Shown: positions 50,401 to 60,092 of the stretch, in pieces
Position numbering within the stretch: the stretch's first letter is position 1
Layout of the letters: the number at the start of each line of letters is the position of its first letter
NCBI RefSeq assembly: GCF_000720455.1
Contig: NZ_JOAK01000031.1
Span: 1 to 64,000, forward strand
DNA from: Streptomyces virginiae
GTDB lineage: Bacteria; Actinomycetota; Actinomycetes; Streptomycetales; Streptomycetaceae
DNA: 64,000 bases
Reading direction: 5' to 3'
Notes under the pieces: model-generated
Database searches by the model: none
Seen by the model: the letters and a program-made list of their open reading frames with translations, nothing else
What the model was told of the DNA's origin: nothing
Translations under genes and position numbers: made by a program

Positions 50401-51074
50401 GCCGCGCGATCCCCCGGACGTACTGGGTCGCGGGTACGGCCGTGCTGCTGGCGCTGCTGTTCGCGGCGGCGGCCACGGTCGCCGCCGCGAACGGCGGATC
50501 GGCGGCTCCGGCCCCGGCCGCGCCCCGGACACCGGGACTGCACTCCGCCGACGCCGGCTTCGCCCGGGACATGGCGGTCCATCACCAGCAGGCGGTGGAG
50601 ATGTCCTTCATCGTGCGGGACCGCACCCAGGACGAGGCGGTACGCACCCTCGCCTACGACATCGCCAACACTCAGGCCAACCAGCGGGGCATGCTGCTCG
50701 GCTGGCTGGACCTGTGGGGACTGCCGAAGGTGGTGGCCGACGAGCCGCCGATGTCGTGGATGGGGAGCGCCGCGGGCCACGGCGGGCACGCCGGGCACGG
50801 CCCCGCCAAGCCCGGCGCGCTGATGCCCGGCATGGCCACCAAGGAGGAGCTGGAGCAGCTCGGCGCCGCTTCCGGGCGGGACGCGGAGGTGCTGTTCCTG
50901 CAGCTGATGACCGACCACCACAAGGGCGGCGTGACGATGGCCGAGGGGTGCGCGCAGCAGTGCGGGACCCCCGTCGAGCGGGATCTGGCGCAGGGCATGG
51001 TCGACGCGCAGCGCTCGGAGCTCACCCTGATGGCGGACATGCTGAAGCAGCGCGGAGCCACACCGCGCGGGTGA
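50397..51074 (+). CDS. DUF305 secreted ferritin-like protein
   Basis: A 225-residue exported protein. A hydrophobic N-terminal segment (about residues 9-30) is followed by two DUF305 halves: FARDMAVHHQQAVEMS (about 59) and LQLMTDHHKGGVTMAEG (about 165), each with paired histidines and methionines typical of metal-binding four-helix bundles. A His/Gly-rich loop (GHGGHAGHG) lies between. Family members are linked to copper and oxidative stress. GTG start overlaps the DUF3105 stop. Confidence 0.88.
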   Translation: MSRAIPRTYWVAGTAVLLALLFAAAATVAAANGGSAAPAPAAPRTPGLHSADAGFARDMAVHHQQAVEMSFIVRDRTQDEAVRTLAYDIANTQANQRGMLLGWLDLWGLPKVVADEPPMSWMGSAAGHGGHAGHGPAKPGALMPGMATKEELEQLGAASGRDAEVLFLQLMTDHHKGGVTMAEGCAQQCGTPVERDLAQGMVDAQRSELTLMADMLKQRGATPRG

Positions 51075-51252
51075 CGGGACACGCTCGTACGGTGGGGGGA
51101 GGCGCCCTCTCACCCGTACGGGCGTGTACTGGCGCCGTCCGGGGGTCGTCGCATCGGCCGAACGGCCCGCCCCGCGACGGCGCACCGCGATGGGGACGCC
51201 GGCCGGGCGCGCCCGCACCCGGCTGTGAACGGCGTGCTCAGGAGGTTCAGTC

Positions 51253-51672
51253 ATGACCACCGCCGCAGACATCATGCACCCCGGGGCCCAGTGGATACCG
51301 GCGCACGAGACGCTCGACCGGGCGGCCGAGCTGATGGCCCGGCTCAATGTGGGTGCGCTGCCCATCAGTGACACCGAAGAGCGGTTGTGCGGGATCATCA
51401 CCGACCGCGACATCGTCGTGAACTGCGTGGCCAAGGGCCTGGACCCGTCGAAGATGACGTGCGGGGACATGGCCCAGGGCACTCCGCGCTGGATCGACGC
51501 CGACGCGGACGTCACCGCGGTGCTCGACGAGATGGAGAGCCACCAGATCAAGCGACTGCCCGTGATCAAGGACAAGAAGCTCGTCGGGATGATCAGCGAG
51601 GCCGACCTGGCCCAGCACCTGTCCGACGACCAGATGGCCGGCTTCGTCGAGAAGGTCTACGCCCGGCGCTGA
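51253..51672 (+). CDS. CBS-domain protein
   Basis: A 139-residue protein made of two CBS motifs (TAADIMHPGAQWIPAHETLD to GIITDRDIVVNCVA, and CGDMAQGTPRWIDADADVTA to GMISEADLAQHLS). Tandem CBS pairs bind adenine nucleotides; no catalytic domain is attached, so it is a stand-alone sensor. CAGGAGG lies 7 bases before the ATG. Confidence 0.92.
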   Translation: MTTAADIMHPGAQWIPAHETLDRAAELMARLNVGALPISDTEERLCGIITDRDIVVNCVAKGLDPSKMTCGDMAQGTPRWIDADADVTAVLDEMESHQIKRLPVIKDKKLVGMISEADLAQHLSDDQMAGFVEKVYARR

Positions 51673-51736
51673 CCAGGACCGGGACCCGTCGGCCGGCTCG
51701 CTCCGGCGTTCGCTCGTCCCAGCCGGCGCTCGCCCG

Positions 51737-52633
51737 TCAGCGCTCGCTCGTCTCCATGACCGCCCGGGCCACCTGGTCCGGGCGGTCCAGCATGACCAGG
51801 TGCCCGGCGGGCTCGGCGACCTCGAAGCGGGCGCCGATCCGGTCGGCGAGGTCCGCCTGGCGGCCCAGCCAGCGCAGCGCACCGCGGCCGGCCGACCCGT
51901 CGTGACCGGCGAGGACGGTGGTGGGGGCGGTCAGCGGGCGGGTCCGGCGCAGCGCCGCCAGCTCGGCGGCCATGTCCGGGTAGCGGGAGTTCTCCAGCAG
52001 GGCGCCGCGCCAGACCCGGCCGGTGCGGTAGCAGCGGCGTACGAGGTCCCGCGCGGCCGGATCGCCGCCGCCGGTGCGGGAGGCCCGTACGGTGGCGCGC
52101 CGGGCCGTGGGGCCCAGCGCGGCCGGCAGTCCGGCGGCGGTCACGGCCCGGCCGAGGGCGCGGGCCGCGCCGGTGCGCAGCGCGGCGGGCAGGACCGTGC
52201 GGGGGTCCTCCTCGACGCTGGCGTCGAGGAGGACGAGACCTGCGGTGCGCAGCGGGTAGAGGCGGGCGAAGCCTTCGGCGTGGAAGGCGGCGATGGAGTG
52301 CCCGACCACGGTGACCGGGTCGGCGGCGGGCCCGCCGTACCCCAGCGCGTCGAGCAGGCCCGCGATCCGGTGGGCTTCCCCGGCGGTGGTGGGCGGTGCG
52401 GTGAACGGGCCGCTGAGGCCGTGTCCGGGGCGGTCGAAGCGGACGACGGTACGCCCTTCGGCGGCGAGCAGCGCGGCGACCGCGTCCCAGTCGAACCAGG
52501 CCATGGCCAGTCCGGCGCTCAGGACGCAGACGGGGCCCCGGCCCTCGACGAGGACGTGCAGCGGAACACCGTCGACGCGGACGAACAGGCCCGTTCCTCC
52601 GCTTCCGGGGTGCGGCGGCTCGTGCACGGTCAT
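51737..52633 (-). CDS. Alpha/beta hydrolase
   Basis: A 298-residue alpha/beta-hydrolase-fold enzyme. The nucleophile elbow is VVGHSIAAFHAEG (Ser about 115, GHSxA form), an oxyanion segment precedes (VCVLSAGLAMAWFDW), and AGHLVMLDRPDQV near the C-terminus supplies the catalytic His. Substrate unknown. Its ATG overlaps the stop of the DUF998 gene (ATGA). Confidence 0.86.
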   Translation of the reverse strand: MTVHEPPHPGSGGTGLFVRVDGVPLHVLVEGRGPVCVLSAGLAMAWFDWDAVAALLAAEGRTVVRFDRPGHGLSGPFTAPPTTAGEAHRIAGLLDALGYGGPAADPVTVVGHSIAAFHAEGFARLYPLRTAGLVLLDASVEEDPRTVLPAALRTGAARALGRAVTAAGLPAALGPTARRATVRASRTGGGDPAARDLVRRCYRTGRVWRGALLENSRYPDMAAELAALRRTRPLTAPTTVLAGHDGSAGRGALRWLGRQADLADRIGARFEVAEPAGHLVMLDRPDQVARAVMETSER

Positions 52634-53331
52634 GTGCGGCGTTCCTTGTGGACGGAGTGGGCGAGCAGACCCAGCCAGATTGCCACGAGCAGGACCTGGA
52701 GCCGCTGACCGGCGCCCAGGGCCCAGGTGCCGCGTCCGGCGGTGAACATCGCGATGGCGGACAGGGTCCAGGCGGTGGCGAGCAGCTCCATGGCGACCAG
52801 CGCGGGCCCGTAGCGGGCGAGCGGGGCGAACCAGCCGTAGCGGCGGGCGGCGACGGTCAGGGCCACCAGCCCCACGAGGGCCCCGGTCATGGCGAGGGTG
52901 CTGCTGACGGCGTGGGCCTGGTGGGTGGCGGGCACGAGTCCGGCGGTCTCGCGGGCGGCGCATTCGGGGTCCGCGGTGGGGGTGCAGCTCAGCGGGAGCC
53001 AGGCGTCGGCCGCGGTGGCCGCGCCGAAGAGGGTGACCCCGGCCCAGCCGACGACCGCCCAGAGGCGGCGGGACTCGGCGTACTTCAGCAGCCGTACCAG
53101 GGCCAGCAGGCCGCCGGCGAAGGCGAGCAGCCCGGCGGTGAAGTCGGTGGCCCGGAAGAGGCCGCCGAGCGGCTGGTCCTGGGCGGCGAGTTCGCTGACG
53201 TACGTCTCGATGGGGTTGAGGCCCGTGGAGAGGACGACTTCGAGCACCCAAGCGGTGTAGGCCGCGCCGGCGAGGCCGATCAGGAGGGCGACCGGCCAGG
53301 CGGTGCGCGTGGTGAGCCCATGTGGGGACAT
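52630..53331 (-). CDS. DUF998 membrane protein
   Basis: A 233-residue protein with about six membrane helices, beginning WPVALLIGLAGAAYTAWVLE, with NPIETYVSELAAQDQPLGGL after helix one and THQAHAVSS between helices three and four, as in DUF998. Function unknown. First gene of a two-gene unit with the hydrolase. Confidence 0.84.
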   Translation of the reverse strand: MSPHGLTTRTAWPVALLIGLAGAAYTAWVLEVVLSTGLNPIETYVSELAAQDQPLGGLFRATDFTAGLLAFAGGLLALVRLLKYAESRRLWAVVGWAGVTLFGAATAADAWLPLSCTPTADPECAARETAGLVPATHQAHAVSSTLAMTGALVGLVALTVAARRYGWFAPLARYGPALVAMELLATAWTLSAIAMFTAGRGTWALGAGQRLQVLLVAIWLGLLAHSVHKERRT

Positions 53332-53403
53332 AGTGCGACTAATCCTAGGCAAGCCCGGGGTCGTTCCTCCGATCGGATACCCACCCCGGGTAGGGTTCCG
53401 GCC

Positions 53404-53805
53404 ATGACGCGCAGTGCTCAGCGAGCCGCCCCGGGGTCCCGGCTCCTGCCGCTCGCCGCGCTGCCGCTCGCCGCGCTGCTGCTGGGCGGGCTGCTGCTGG
53501 GCGCCGTCACCGTGCTGTCCCCGGGCCGTCCGACTGAGTCCCACGCCATGGAGGACGTGTCGGCGAGCCGGTGCGTTGCCTCGGCCGGGGCTCCCGGTGC
53601 GGCTGTGCGCGGTGGTGCTCACCACACTCCGGCTGCCCCGCCGCAGACGCGGGGGCCGGCCCAGGAACCGGTTCCGGAGCCGGCGCAGGCCGCCCGGGCG
53701 GCGCTGTCCGAGGCCGGTGCGTGCCCCGGGTCCGGCCGCCCCGCCGCGCCCGCGGCGACCGCTGCCCGCGATCTGCTCCTGCGGCCGGCGGTACTGCGGA
53801 TATAG
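53404..53805 (+). CDS. Small membrane protein, unknown
   Basis: A 133-residue putative protein with a Leu/Ala-rich helix (about residues 15-38) and a Pro/Ala-rich tail with several Cys and His. Codon bias in this frame is acceptable and it lies just before the multicopper oxidase gene, but no domain is recognised and the ribosome binding site is weak. It may be a copper-related small protein or a chance frame. Confidence 0.48.
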   Translation: MTRSAQRAAPGSRLLPLAALPLAALLLGGLLLGAVTVLSPGRPTESHAMEDVSASRCVASAGAPGAAVRGGAHHTPAAPPQTRGPAQEPVPEPAQAARAALSEAGACPGSGRPAAPAATAARDLLLRPAVLRI

Positions 53806-53918
53806 GCGGGCCCCGGCGTCGCCGCAGCCCCCTTCACCTTCTCGCGCCCGGTCTTCCGCGCGGGGTGACGCCGAACCGCGCCCGTGAACCCGTCACACCA
53901 CACCCCCGAGGTGCTCCC

Positions 53919-55511
53919 TTGCGCTGTCTCCCCACCCGCCGCGCCGTGCTCGGCGCCGCCGCGGCCGCCGTAGGCTCCGGGCTGCTCGCCGCCTGCTCCG
54001 GATCCGAGGGCTCCGCCGCGGGCTCCCGTACGGGCCACGGTCACGGCTCCGCCCAGGGCTCCGGCTCCGGCCCCATGCATCACGGCGGCTCGAAGGCCGA
54101 CGGGCCCGCGGGGTACGTCGACCCGGCCGGGCCCGAGGTCCGGGCCGCCGAGGCCGCCCGCAGGGCCACCGGCCCGGTCACCGAGGTCAAGGTCACCGCG
54201 ACCGCCACGACGCTCGACCTCGGCGGCGGACGCACGGTGCGCTCCTGGGCGTACGGCGACAGGCTGCCCGGCCAGGAGGTCCGCGCCACCGCCGGCGGCA
54301 CCCTCTCCCTCACCCTGGCCAACAACCTCCCCGAGGCGACCTCCATGCACTGGCACGGCCTCGCGCTGCGCAACGACATGGACGGGGTTCCGGGGCTGAC
54401 CCAGCGGGACATCGCCCCCGGCGGGTCCTTCGCGTACAAGTTCGCCGTCGCGCACCCGGGGACGTACTGGTTCCATCCGCACACCGGGGTCCAGCAGGAC
54501 CGCGGCCTGTACGCCCCCCTGATCGTCGAGGACCCGAAGGAGCCGCTCTCCTACGACAAAGAGTGGGTGGTGGTCCTCGACGACTGGATCGACGGGGTGG
54601 ACGGCGCCACCCCGGACGCCGTACTCGCCGAACTCCGCAAGGGCATGAGCGCGCAGAGCGCGGGCGGCGCCCACGGGCGCAAGTACGTCCACATGGGCGG
54701 CGAGAGCGACGTCCTCGGCAAGGACGCGGGCGACGTCGTCTACCCGCACTACCTGGTCAACGGGCGGGTGCCGGAGGACCCGTCCGTCTTCACCGCCCGC
54801 GCCGGGGACCGGATCAGGCTGCGGATCGTCAACGCCGGCGGGGACACCGCCTTCCGGATCGCGCTCGGCGGCCACGAACTGACGGTCACCCACACCGACG
54901 GCTTCCCGGTCGAGCACACGACGACCGGTTCGCTGCTGCTGGGCATGGGCGAGCGCTACGACGTCCTGGTCACCGCCCAGGACGGGGTGTTCCCGCTCAC
55001 CGCGCTGGCGGAGGGCAAGGACGGGTCGGCGCTCGCGGTACTGCGCACCGGTTCGGGCACGGCGCCCACGGCGGCGACCCGGCCGGCCGAGCTTCAGGCA
55101 CGGCCGCTGACGGCGGACTCGCTGCGGGCCGCAGGGGAGGCCGTACTGGCCCCGCGCGAGCCGGACCGTACGGTGCAGATCCGGCTGACCGGCTCCATGA
55201 CCCGCTACAACTGGGCCTTCGACGGCACCCCGTACACGCCGGACCAGCGGCACCCGGTCAAGGCGGGCGAGCGGGTCCGGCTGGAGTTCCGCAACGCGAC
55301 GCCGATGTGGCATCCGGTGCACCTGCACGGGCACACCTTCGCCGTGGGCACGGCGCCCGGCGGGGCGCGCAAGGACACCGCCGTCATCCTGCCGGGCGGG
55401 CGGCTGACGGCGGACTTCGACGCCGACAACCCGGGGCTGTGGATGGCGCACTGCCACAACGTCTACCACTCGGAGTCCGGGATGATGACGGTGATCGGCT
55501 ACCAGCTGTAG
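53919..55511 (+). CDS. Secreted multicopper oxidase
   Basis: A 530-residue laccase/copper-oxidase-type enzyme. The Tat-lipoprotein-like N-terminus is TRRAVLGAAAAAVGSG ending in LLAAC. All four copper-binding clusters are intact: HWHG (about 143), WFHPHTG (about 186), HPVHLHGH (about 465) and HCHNVYHSESGM (about 511, with the axial Met). It oxidises phenols or Cu(I) outside the cell. The TTG at 53919 places the RR motif near the N-terminus and has GAGG upstream; GTG 53865 is an in-frame alternative. Confidence 0.9.
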   Translation: MRCLPTRRAVLGAAAAAVGSGLLAACSGSEGSAAGSRTGHGHGSAQGSGSGPMHHGGSKADGPAGYVDPAGPEVRAAEAARRATGPVTEVKVTATATTLDLGGGRTVRSWAYGDRLPGQEVRATAGGTLSLTLANNLPEATSMHWHGLALRNDMDGVPGLTQRDIAPGGSFAYKFAVAHPGTYWFHPHTGVQQDRGLYAPLIVEDPKEPLSYDKEWVVVLDDWIDGVDGATPDAVLAELRKGMSAQSAGGAHGRKYVHMGGESDVLGKDAGDVVYPHYLVNGRVPEDPSVFTARAGDRIRLRIVNAGGDTAFRIALGGHELTVTHTDGFPVEHTTTGSLLLGMGERYDVLVTAQDGVFPLTALAEGKDGSALAVLRTGSGTAPTAATRPAELQARPLTADSLRAAGEAVLAPREPDRTVQIRLTGSMTRYNWAFDGTPYTPDQRHPVKAGERVRLEFRNATPMWHPVHLHGHTFAVGTAPGGARKDTAVILPGGRLTADFDADNPGLWMAHCHNVYHSESGMMTVIGYQL

Positions 55512-55624
55512 GGGCGGCCCCCGGAGCGGCCCGGGGCCGGGCGCGAATTCGGAAGGGCGTTCGTCACCGGCATGGCACCCTTGCTCTGATCACGACAGCC
55601 GCGACAAAGGACGCTTCCGCCGGT

Positions 55625-56860
55625 ATGACCACCCCGCCGAACCCGCCCAGCACCCCCACCGGCCCGCCGACGGAACCGGCGGGCACGCCCGCTCCCGAGG
55701 CGGCCCCGATACCGGCGCCCGCGCAGCCGCTCTCGCTCGAGAAGACCCCCGCCGCCGCACCCGCCGCCGCCGAGGCTCCCGTCGCGCCGGAGGCTCCCGA
55801 GGCTCCAGCCGCTCCCGCGGCCCCCGCCGCAGCCGAGGCTCCCGTCGCGCCGGAGACTCCCGAGGTCCCCGCCGCTCCCGCGGCCCCCGCCGCCGAACCG
55901 GCTCCGGCCGCCTCGGCGTTCGCCCCGCCCGCCCCGGCTCCCGCGGCCCCGGCCGCGCCGTTCGGCGCGTACGCCGCTCCGGGTGCTCCCGGCCCCGGCG
56001 GTCCCGGCGGCCCCGGCGACCCGTGGGGACGGCCGGGCGCCGGCTTCGGCGCCGGCCCGTACCCCGGCTACCCGCAGGCCACCGCCCCGACCACCAACGG
56101 CCTGGCCGTCGCCGCCCTGATCGTCGGCGGCTTCGGCATCCTCTTCGGCTTCGTGCCGCTGCTCTTCTGGCTCGGCGGCATCCTCGCCCTGACCGGCGTG
56201 GGCCTCGGCATCGGCGCCATCGTGCGCGCCAACAAGGGCGCCCCGAACAAGACGATGGCCATCGTCGGCACCGTGCTCGCCGGGGTGGGCATCCTCGCCT
56301 CGATCGGCGGCTTCTTCCTCACCGTCGCCTTCGTCGAGCGGGCCTCCGACCGCGTCGAGGCGGGCATCGACGAGTACGAGCCGGACACGGACGGCCTGTA
56401 CCCCACCAGTGAGCCCCGGCCGTCGGCGTCCCCGTCGCCCTCCCAGGTGCCCGGCCTGACCAGCGCGCTGGTGTTCGGCGAGACCTTCACCTACCCGAAC
56501 GGCGTCAAGGTGAGCCTGTCGAAGCCGACGAAGTACGAGCCGAAGGGCATCATCGCCCGCGAGCAGGTCAAGAACGCCGTCCAGCTCACCATCACCATCA
56601 CCAACGGCTCGAACGCACCGCACGAGGTGATCTACGCCGTGCCCAACGTCCGCGACGACAAGGGCATGACGGCCGAGATGGTCTTCGACAGCGGCGGCGG
56701 GAGCAGCGTCCCGAAGATGGTGAAGGGGTCCATCCTGCCCGGCGAATCCGCCAGCGGCGTCGTGGCGTTCGAGATCCCCGAGGGCACCAAGAGCATCACC
56801 GCGGACATCTCCGCCGGAACACTCCTCGAAGACGTGAAGTACGTCGGTCCCATCGGCTGA
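55625..56860 (+). CDS. DUF4190-type membrane protein with DUF4352-like domain
   Basis: A 411-residue protein. Residues 1-155 are Pro/Ala/Glu-rich with a near-perfect double repeat (AEAPVAPE...APAAPAAPAA, about 50-95). Two membrane helices follow (about 160-200 and 215-240, TTNGLAVAALIVGGFGILFG), as in DUF4190. The outer C-terminal part (about 290-411) is a beta-rich, DUF4352/telokin-like domain. Function unknown. Confidence 0.82.
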   Translation: MTTPPNPPSTPTGPPTEPAGTPAPEAAPIPAPAQPLSLEKTPAAAPAAAEAPVAPEAPEAPAAPAAPAAAEAPVAPETPEVPAAPAAPAAEPAPAASAFAPPAPAPAAPAAPFGAYAAPGAPGPGGPGGPGDPWGRPGAGFGAGPYPGYPQATAPTTNGLAVAALIVGGFGILFGFVPLLFWLGGILALTGVGLGIGAIVRANKGAPNKTMAIVGTVLAGVGILASIGGFFLTVAFVERASDRVEAGIDEYEPDTDGLYPTSEPRPSASPSPSQVPGLTSALVFGETFTYPNGVKVSLSKPTKYEPKGIIAREQVKNAVQLTITITNGSNAPHEVIYAVPNVRDDKGMTAEMVFDSGGGSSVPKMVKGSILPGESASGVVAFEIPEGTKSITADISAGTLLEDVKYVGPIG

Positions 56861-56955
56861 CACAGCCTTACGGCGAGCCCGCGCGGCACGCCGAAAACCC
56901 GGGAAACACACGGGGCCCAGGACATCGCGTCAGAAAGACGATTAGACTGGGCCCC

Positions 56956-58710
56956 GTGCCTCAACTACGCCTCGCTCTGAATCAGATCGACTCGCACGTC
57001 GGCAACATCGCCGCCAACGCCGACTCGGTCGTCCACTGGACCCGGCACTCCGCCGAGCAGGGCGCCCACCTGGTGGCGTTCCCCGAGATGGTGCTGACCG
57101 GGTACCCCGTCGAGGACCTCGCCCTGCGCGGCTCCTTCGTCGAGGCCTCCCGCAGCGCACTGCGCGAACTCGCGGAGCGGCTGGCCGCCGAGGGGCTCGG
57201 CGAGCTGCCGGTCGTCGTCGGCTACCTCGACCGGACCGAGAAGGCCACGCCCCGCCTCGGGCGCCCGGCCGGCTCCCCGGAGAACGCGGCGGCCGTCCTG
57301 CACGGCGGCCGGGTGGTGCTGCGTTTCGCCAAGCACCACCTGCCCAACTACGGCGTGTTCGACGAGTTCCGGTACTTCGTGCCGGGCGACACGCAGCCGG
57401 TGATCCGCGTGCGCGGCGTCGACGTGGCCCTGGCCATCTGCGAGGACCTCTGGCAGGAGGGCGGCCGCGTCCCGGCCACCCGCTCCGCCGGGGCCGGGCT
57501 GCTGGTCTCGATCAACGCCTCCCCGTACGAGCGCAACAAGGACGACGTACGCCTCGAACTGGTGCGCAAGCGCGCCCAGGAGGCCGGCTGCACCCTCGCC
57601 TACCTGGCGATGATCGGCGGCCAGGACGAGCTGGTCTTCGACGGCGACTCGATCGTCGTCGGAGCCGACGGCGAGGTCATCGCGCGCGCCCCGCAGTTCT
57701 CCGAGGGCTGCGTGCTGGTCGACCTCGACCTGCCGGCCGCTCGCACCGACGCCCCCGAGGGCGTGGTGGACGACGGACTGCGCATCGACCGCGTCGTGCT
57801 GTCCGCGGAGCCGGTGGAACCGTACGAGCCGGTCGTACCCGGCGGCTACGCCGACCGGCTCGACGACGACGAGGAGGTCTACGACGCGCTGGTCGTGGGC
57901 CTGCGCGCGTACGTGAAGAAGAACGGATTCCGCTCGGTCCTGATCGGGCTCTCCGGGGGCATCGACTCCGCGCTCGTCGCCGCCGTCGCCTGCGACGCGA
58001 TCGGCGCGCAGAACGTGTACGGCGTCTCGATGCCCTCGAAGTACTCCTCGGAGCACTCCAAGGGCGACGCGGCCGACCTGGCCGAGCGCACCGGCCTGAA
58101 CTTCCGCACCGTGCCGATCGAGCCGATGTTCGACGCCTACATGGGCTCGCTGGGCCTCACCGGTCTGGCCGAGGAGAACCTCCAGTCCCGGCTGCGCGGC
58201 ACCCTGCTGATGGCGGTCTCCAACCAGGAGGGCCACATCGTGCTGGCCCCCGGCAACAAGTCGGAGCTGGCCGTCGGCTATTCCACCCTGTACGGCGACT
58301 CGGTGGGCGCGTACGGCCCGATCAAGGACGTCTACAAGAGCGACGTCTTCCGGCTCGCCCGGTACCGCAACCGGGCGGCCGCCGAGCGCGGCGAGACCCC
58401 GCCCATCCCGGAGAACTCGATCGTGAAGCCGCCGAGCGCCGAGCTGCGCCCGGGGCAGGTGGACACCGACTCGCTGCCGGACTATCCCGTGCTCGACGCG
58501 ATCCTCGCCCTGTACGTGGACCGGGACCAGGGGCTGGACGAGATCGTGGCCGCCGGCTTCGACGCCGAGCTGGTCGCGAAGACGCTGCGGATGGTCGACA
58601 CGGCCGAGTACAAGCGCCGCCAGTACCCGCCGGGCACGAAGATCTCCGCGAAGGGCTTCGGCAAGGACCGCCGGCTGCCGATCACGAACGGCTGGCGCGA
58701 ACAGGCGTAG
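56956..58710 (+). CDS. nadE: Glutamine-dependent NAD+ synthetase
   Basis: A 584-residue enzyme making NAD+ from nicotinate adenine dinucleotide, ATP and glutamine. The N-terminal nitrilase-type glutaminase has its triad: Glu in FPEMVLTGYP, Lys in FAKHHLPNYG and Cys in LAICEDLW (about 160). The C-terminal synthetase has the PP-loop GLSGGIDSAL (about 332) and SVGAYGPIKDVYKS. The gene starts with GTG and no ribosome binding site is visible; a TAGACT -10-like hexamer ends 7 bases upstream, so the mRNA may be leaderless. Confidence 0.96.
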   Translation: MPQLRLALNQIDSHVGNIAANADSVVHWTRHSAEQGAHLVAFPEMVLTGYPVEDLALRGSFVEASRSALRELAERLAAEGLGELPVVVGYLDRTEKATPRLGRPAGSPENAAAVLHGGRVVLRFAKHHLPNYGVFDEFRYFVPGDTQPVIRVRGVDVALAICEDLWQEGGRVPATRSAGAGLLVSINASPYERNKDDVRLELVRKRAQEAGCTLAYLAMIGGQDELVFDGDSIVVGADGEVIARAPQFSEGCVLVDLDLPAARTDAPEGVVDDGLRIDRVVLSAEPVEPYEPVVPGGYADRLDDDEEVYDALVVGLRAYVKKNGFRSVLIGLSGGIDSALVAAVACDAIGAQNVYGVSMPSKYSSEHSKGDAADLAERTGLNFRTVPIEPMFDAYMGSLGLTGLAEENLQSRLRGTLLMAVSNQEGHIVLAPGNKSELAVGYSTLYGDSVGAYGPIKDVYKSDVFRLARYRNRAAAERGETPPIPENSIVKPPSAELRPGQVDTDSLPDYPVLDAILALYVDRDQGLDEIVAAGFDAELVAKTLRMVDTAEYKRRQYPPGTKISAKGFGKDRRLPITNGWREQA

Positions 58711-58715
58711 CGGAA

Positions 58716-58755
58716 CGGAAGGGGCCCCACCGCATCACCGGTGGGGCCCCTTCCG
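58716..58755. terminator. Bidirectional hairpin terminator
   Basis: Perfect 17-base arms (58716-58732, 58739-58755) with a 6-base loop, between convergent nadE and the EEP gene. Confidence 0.9.
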
Positions 58756-58775
58756 CGCTCCTGGGGTGCGCGCCG

Positions 58776-59804
58776 CTACTTGTTCACCGTCAGCCGTGCG
58801 GCGACCGGCAGGTGGTCGCTGCCCGTGCGGGGCAGGGTCCAGGAGGCCTCGGGCCGGATCCCGCGGACCATGATCTGGTCGATGCGTGCCATCGGGAACT
58901 GCGCCGGCCAGCTGAAGCCGAAGCCGTCGCCCGCCGCGCCCTGGGTGGAGCGCATCTGCGAGGTGACCTCGGACAGGGCTCGGTCGTTCATGGTGCCGTT
59001 CAGGTCGCCGAGGAGGACGACCTTCTTCAGGGGCTCGGCGGCGAGCGCGGCGCCCAGCGCGTCGGCGCTGTCGTCGCGCTGGTTGGCGGTGAAGCCGGCG
59101 TTCAGCTTGACGCGGACCGAGGGCAGGTGGGCGACGAAGGCCGCGACGTCGCCCTCGGGGGTGGCGACGGTGGCCCGCATGGCCCGGGTCCAGCCCATCC
59201 TGATGTCGACGGGGGCACTGCCGCTCAGCGGGTACTTGCTCCACAGTCCGACGGTGCCCTCGACCGAGTGGTACTTGTACGTGCTCGCCAGGGCCTTCTC
59301 GTAGACGGGGACGACACCGCCCTTGAGCTCGGTGAGGGCCAGGACGTCGGCCCCGGAGCGGGCGACCGAGGCGGCGGTGCCGCGCGGGTCGGGGTTGTCG
59401 GCGTCGACGTTGTGGGTGGCGACGACGAGGTTGCCGCCGGTGCCGGACTTGTCGAAGACCAGACCGCCGAAGAGGTTCAGCCAGACCACCGCGGCCAGCA
59501 CGACCGCGATCAGCGCGGTGGCCGACCGGCGGTAGACGGCGCCGCCCACCAGTACCGGGACGGCCAGGCCCAGCCAGGGCAGGAAGGTCTCGGTGAGGCT
59601 GCCGAGGTTGCCGACGTCGTTGGGCAGCTCCGCGTGGAAGATCATGACCAGCGACAGCAGCGCCGCGATCGAGGCCAGCAGCCATCCGCGCCGCCAGACC
59701 CCGGAGTCCCCGCGCAGTTCGGCCAGCCGGCGCCGGAAGCGGGATTCGGAGGGCTCGGGCTCCGAGCCGCCGTTCCCCGATTCCGTCCTGTACGCCTGTG
59801 CCAT
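58776..59804 (-). CDS. Membrane-anchored endonuclease/exonuclease/phosphatase family protein
   Basis: A 342-residue EEP-superfamily phosphodiesterase. Three membrane helices (about residues 40-115) precede the catalytic domain: VVATHNVDADN (about 127), LALTEL (about 152), LGDLNGTMNDR (about 260), RIDQIM (about 310) and the C-terminal GSDHLPV (about 328). The domain should face outside. Substrate unknown. The 288-base gap before panB holds the divergent promoters. Confidence 0.87.
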   Translation of the reverse strand: MAQAYRTESGNGGSEPEPSESRFRRRLAELRGDSGVWRRGWLLASIAALLSLVMIFHAELPNDVGNLGSLTETFLPWLGLAVPVLVGGAVYRRSATALIAVVLAAVVWLNLFGGLVFDKSGTGGNLVVATHNVDADNPDPRGTAASVARSGADVLALTELKGGVVPVYEKALASTYKYHSVEGTVGLWSKYPLSGSAPVDIRMGWTRAMRATVATPEGDVAAFVAHLPSVRVKLNAGFTANQRDDSADALGAALAAEPLKKVVLLGDLNGTMNDRALSEVTSQMRSTQGAAGDGFGFSWPAQFPMARIDQIMVRGIRPEASWTLPRTGSDHLPVAARLTVNK

Positions 59805-60092
59805 GCCACTGCCCTCACTGCCGTGCTCGCGCTCCGTCCCCGCCCCTTGACCCTAGGCGATGAAGCGGAGCCTTCCGTGCCGTACGTCACGACCGTCCGT
59901 CACGGTCGCACGTCCGGGAGGACGAACGGCTGAACGCAAGGGGTTCCGCTTGTCACGAAACGCGCACATTGGCGCCCCCGGACCGGCGGGCCCTGCGGAC
60001 CACTTCCGCCCACACCCCCGGGGATGCCACCATGGTGGGTGAGTCCGGGGACACCGTGAGGGTGCCTCGAGATGACACAAGGAGCAGTTGCA

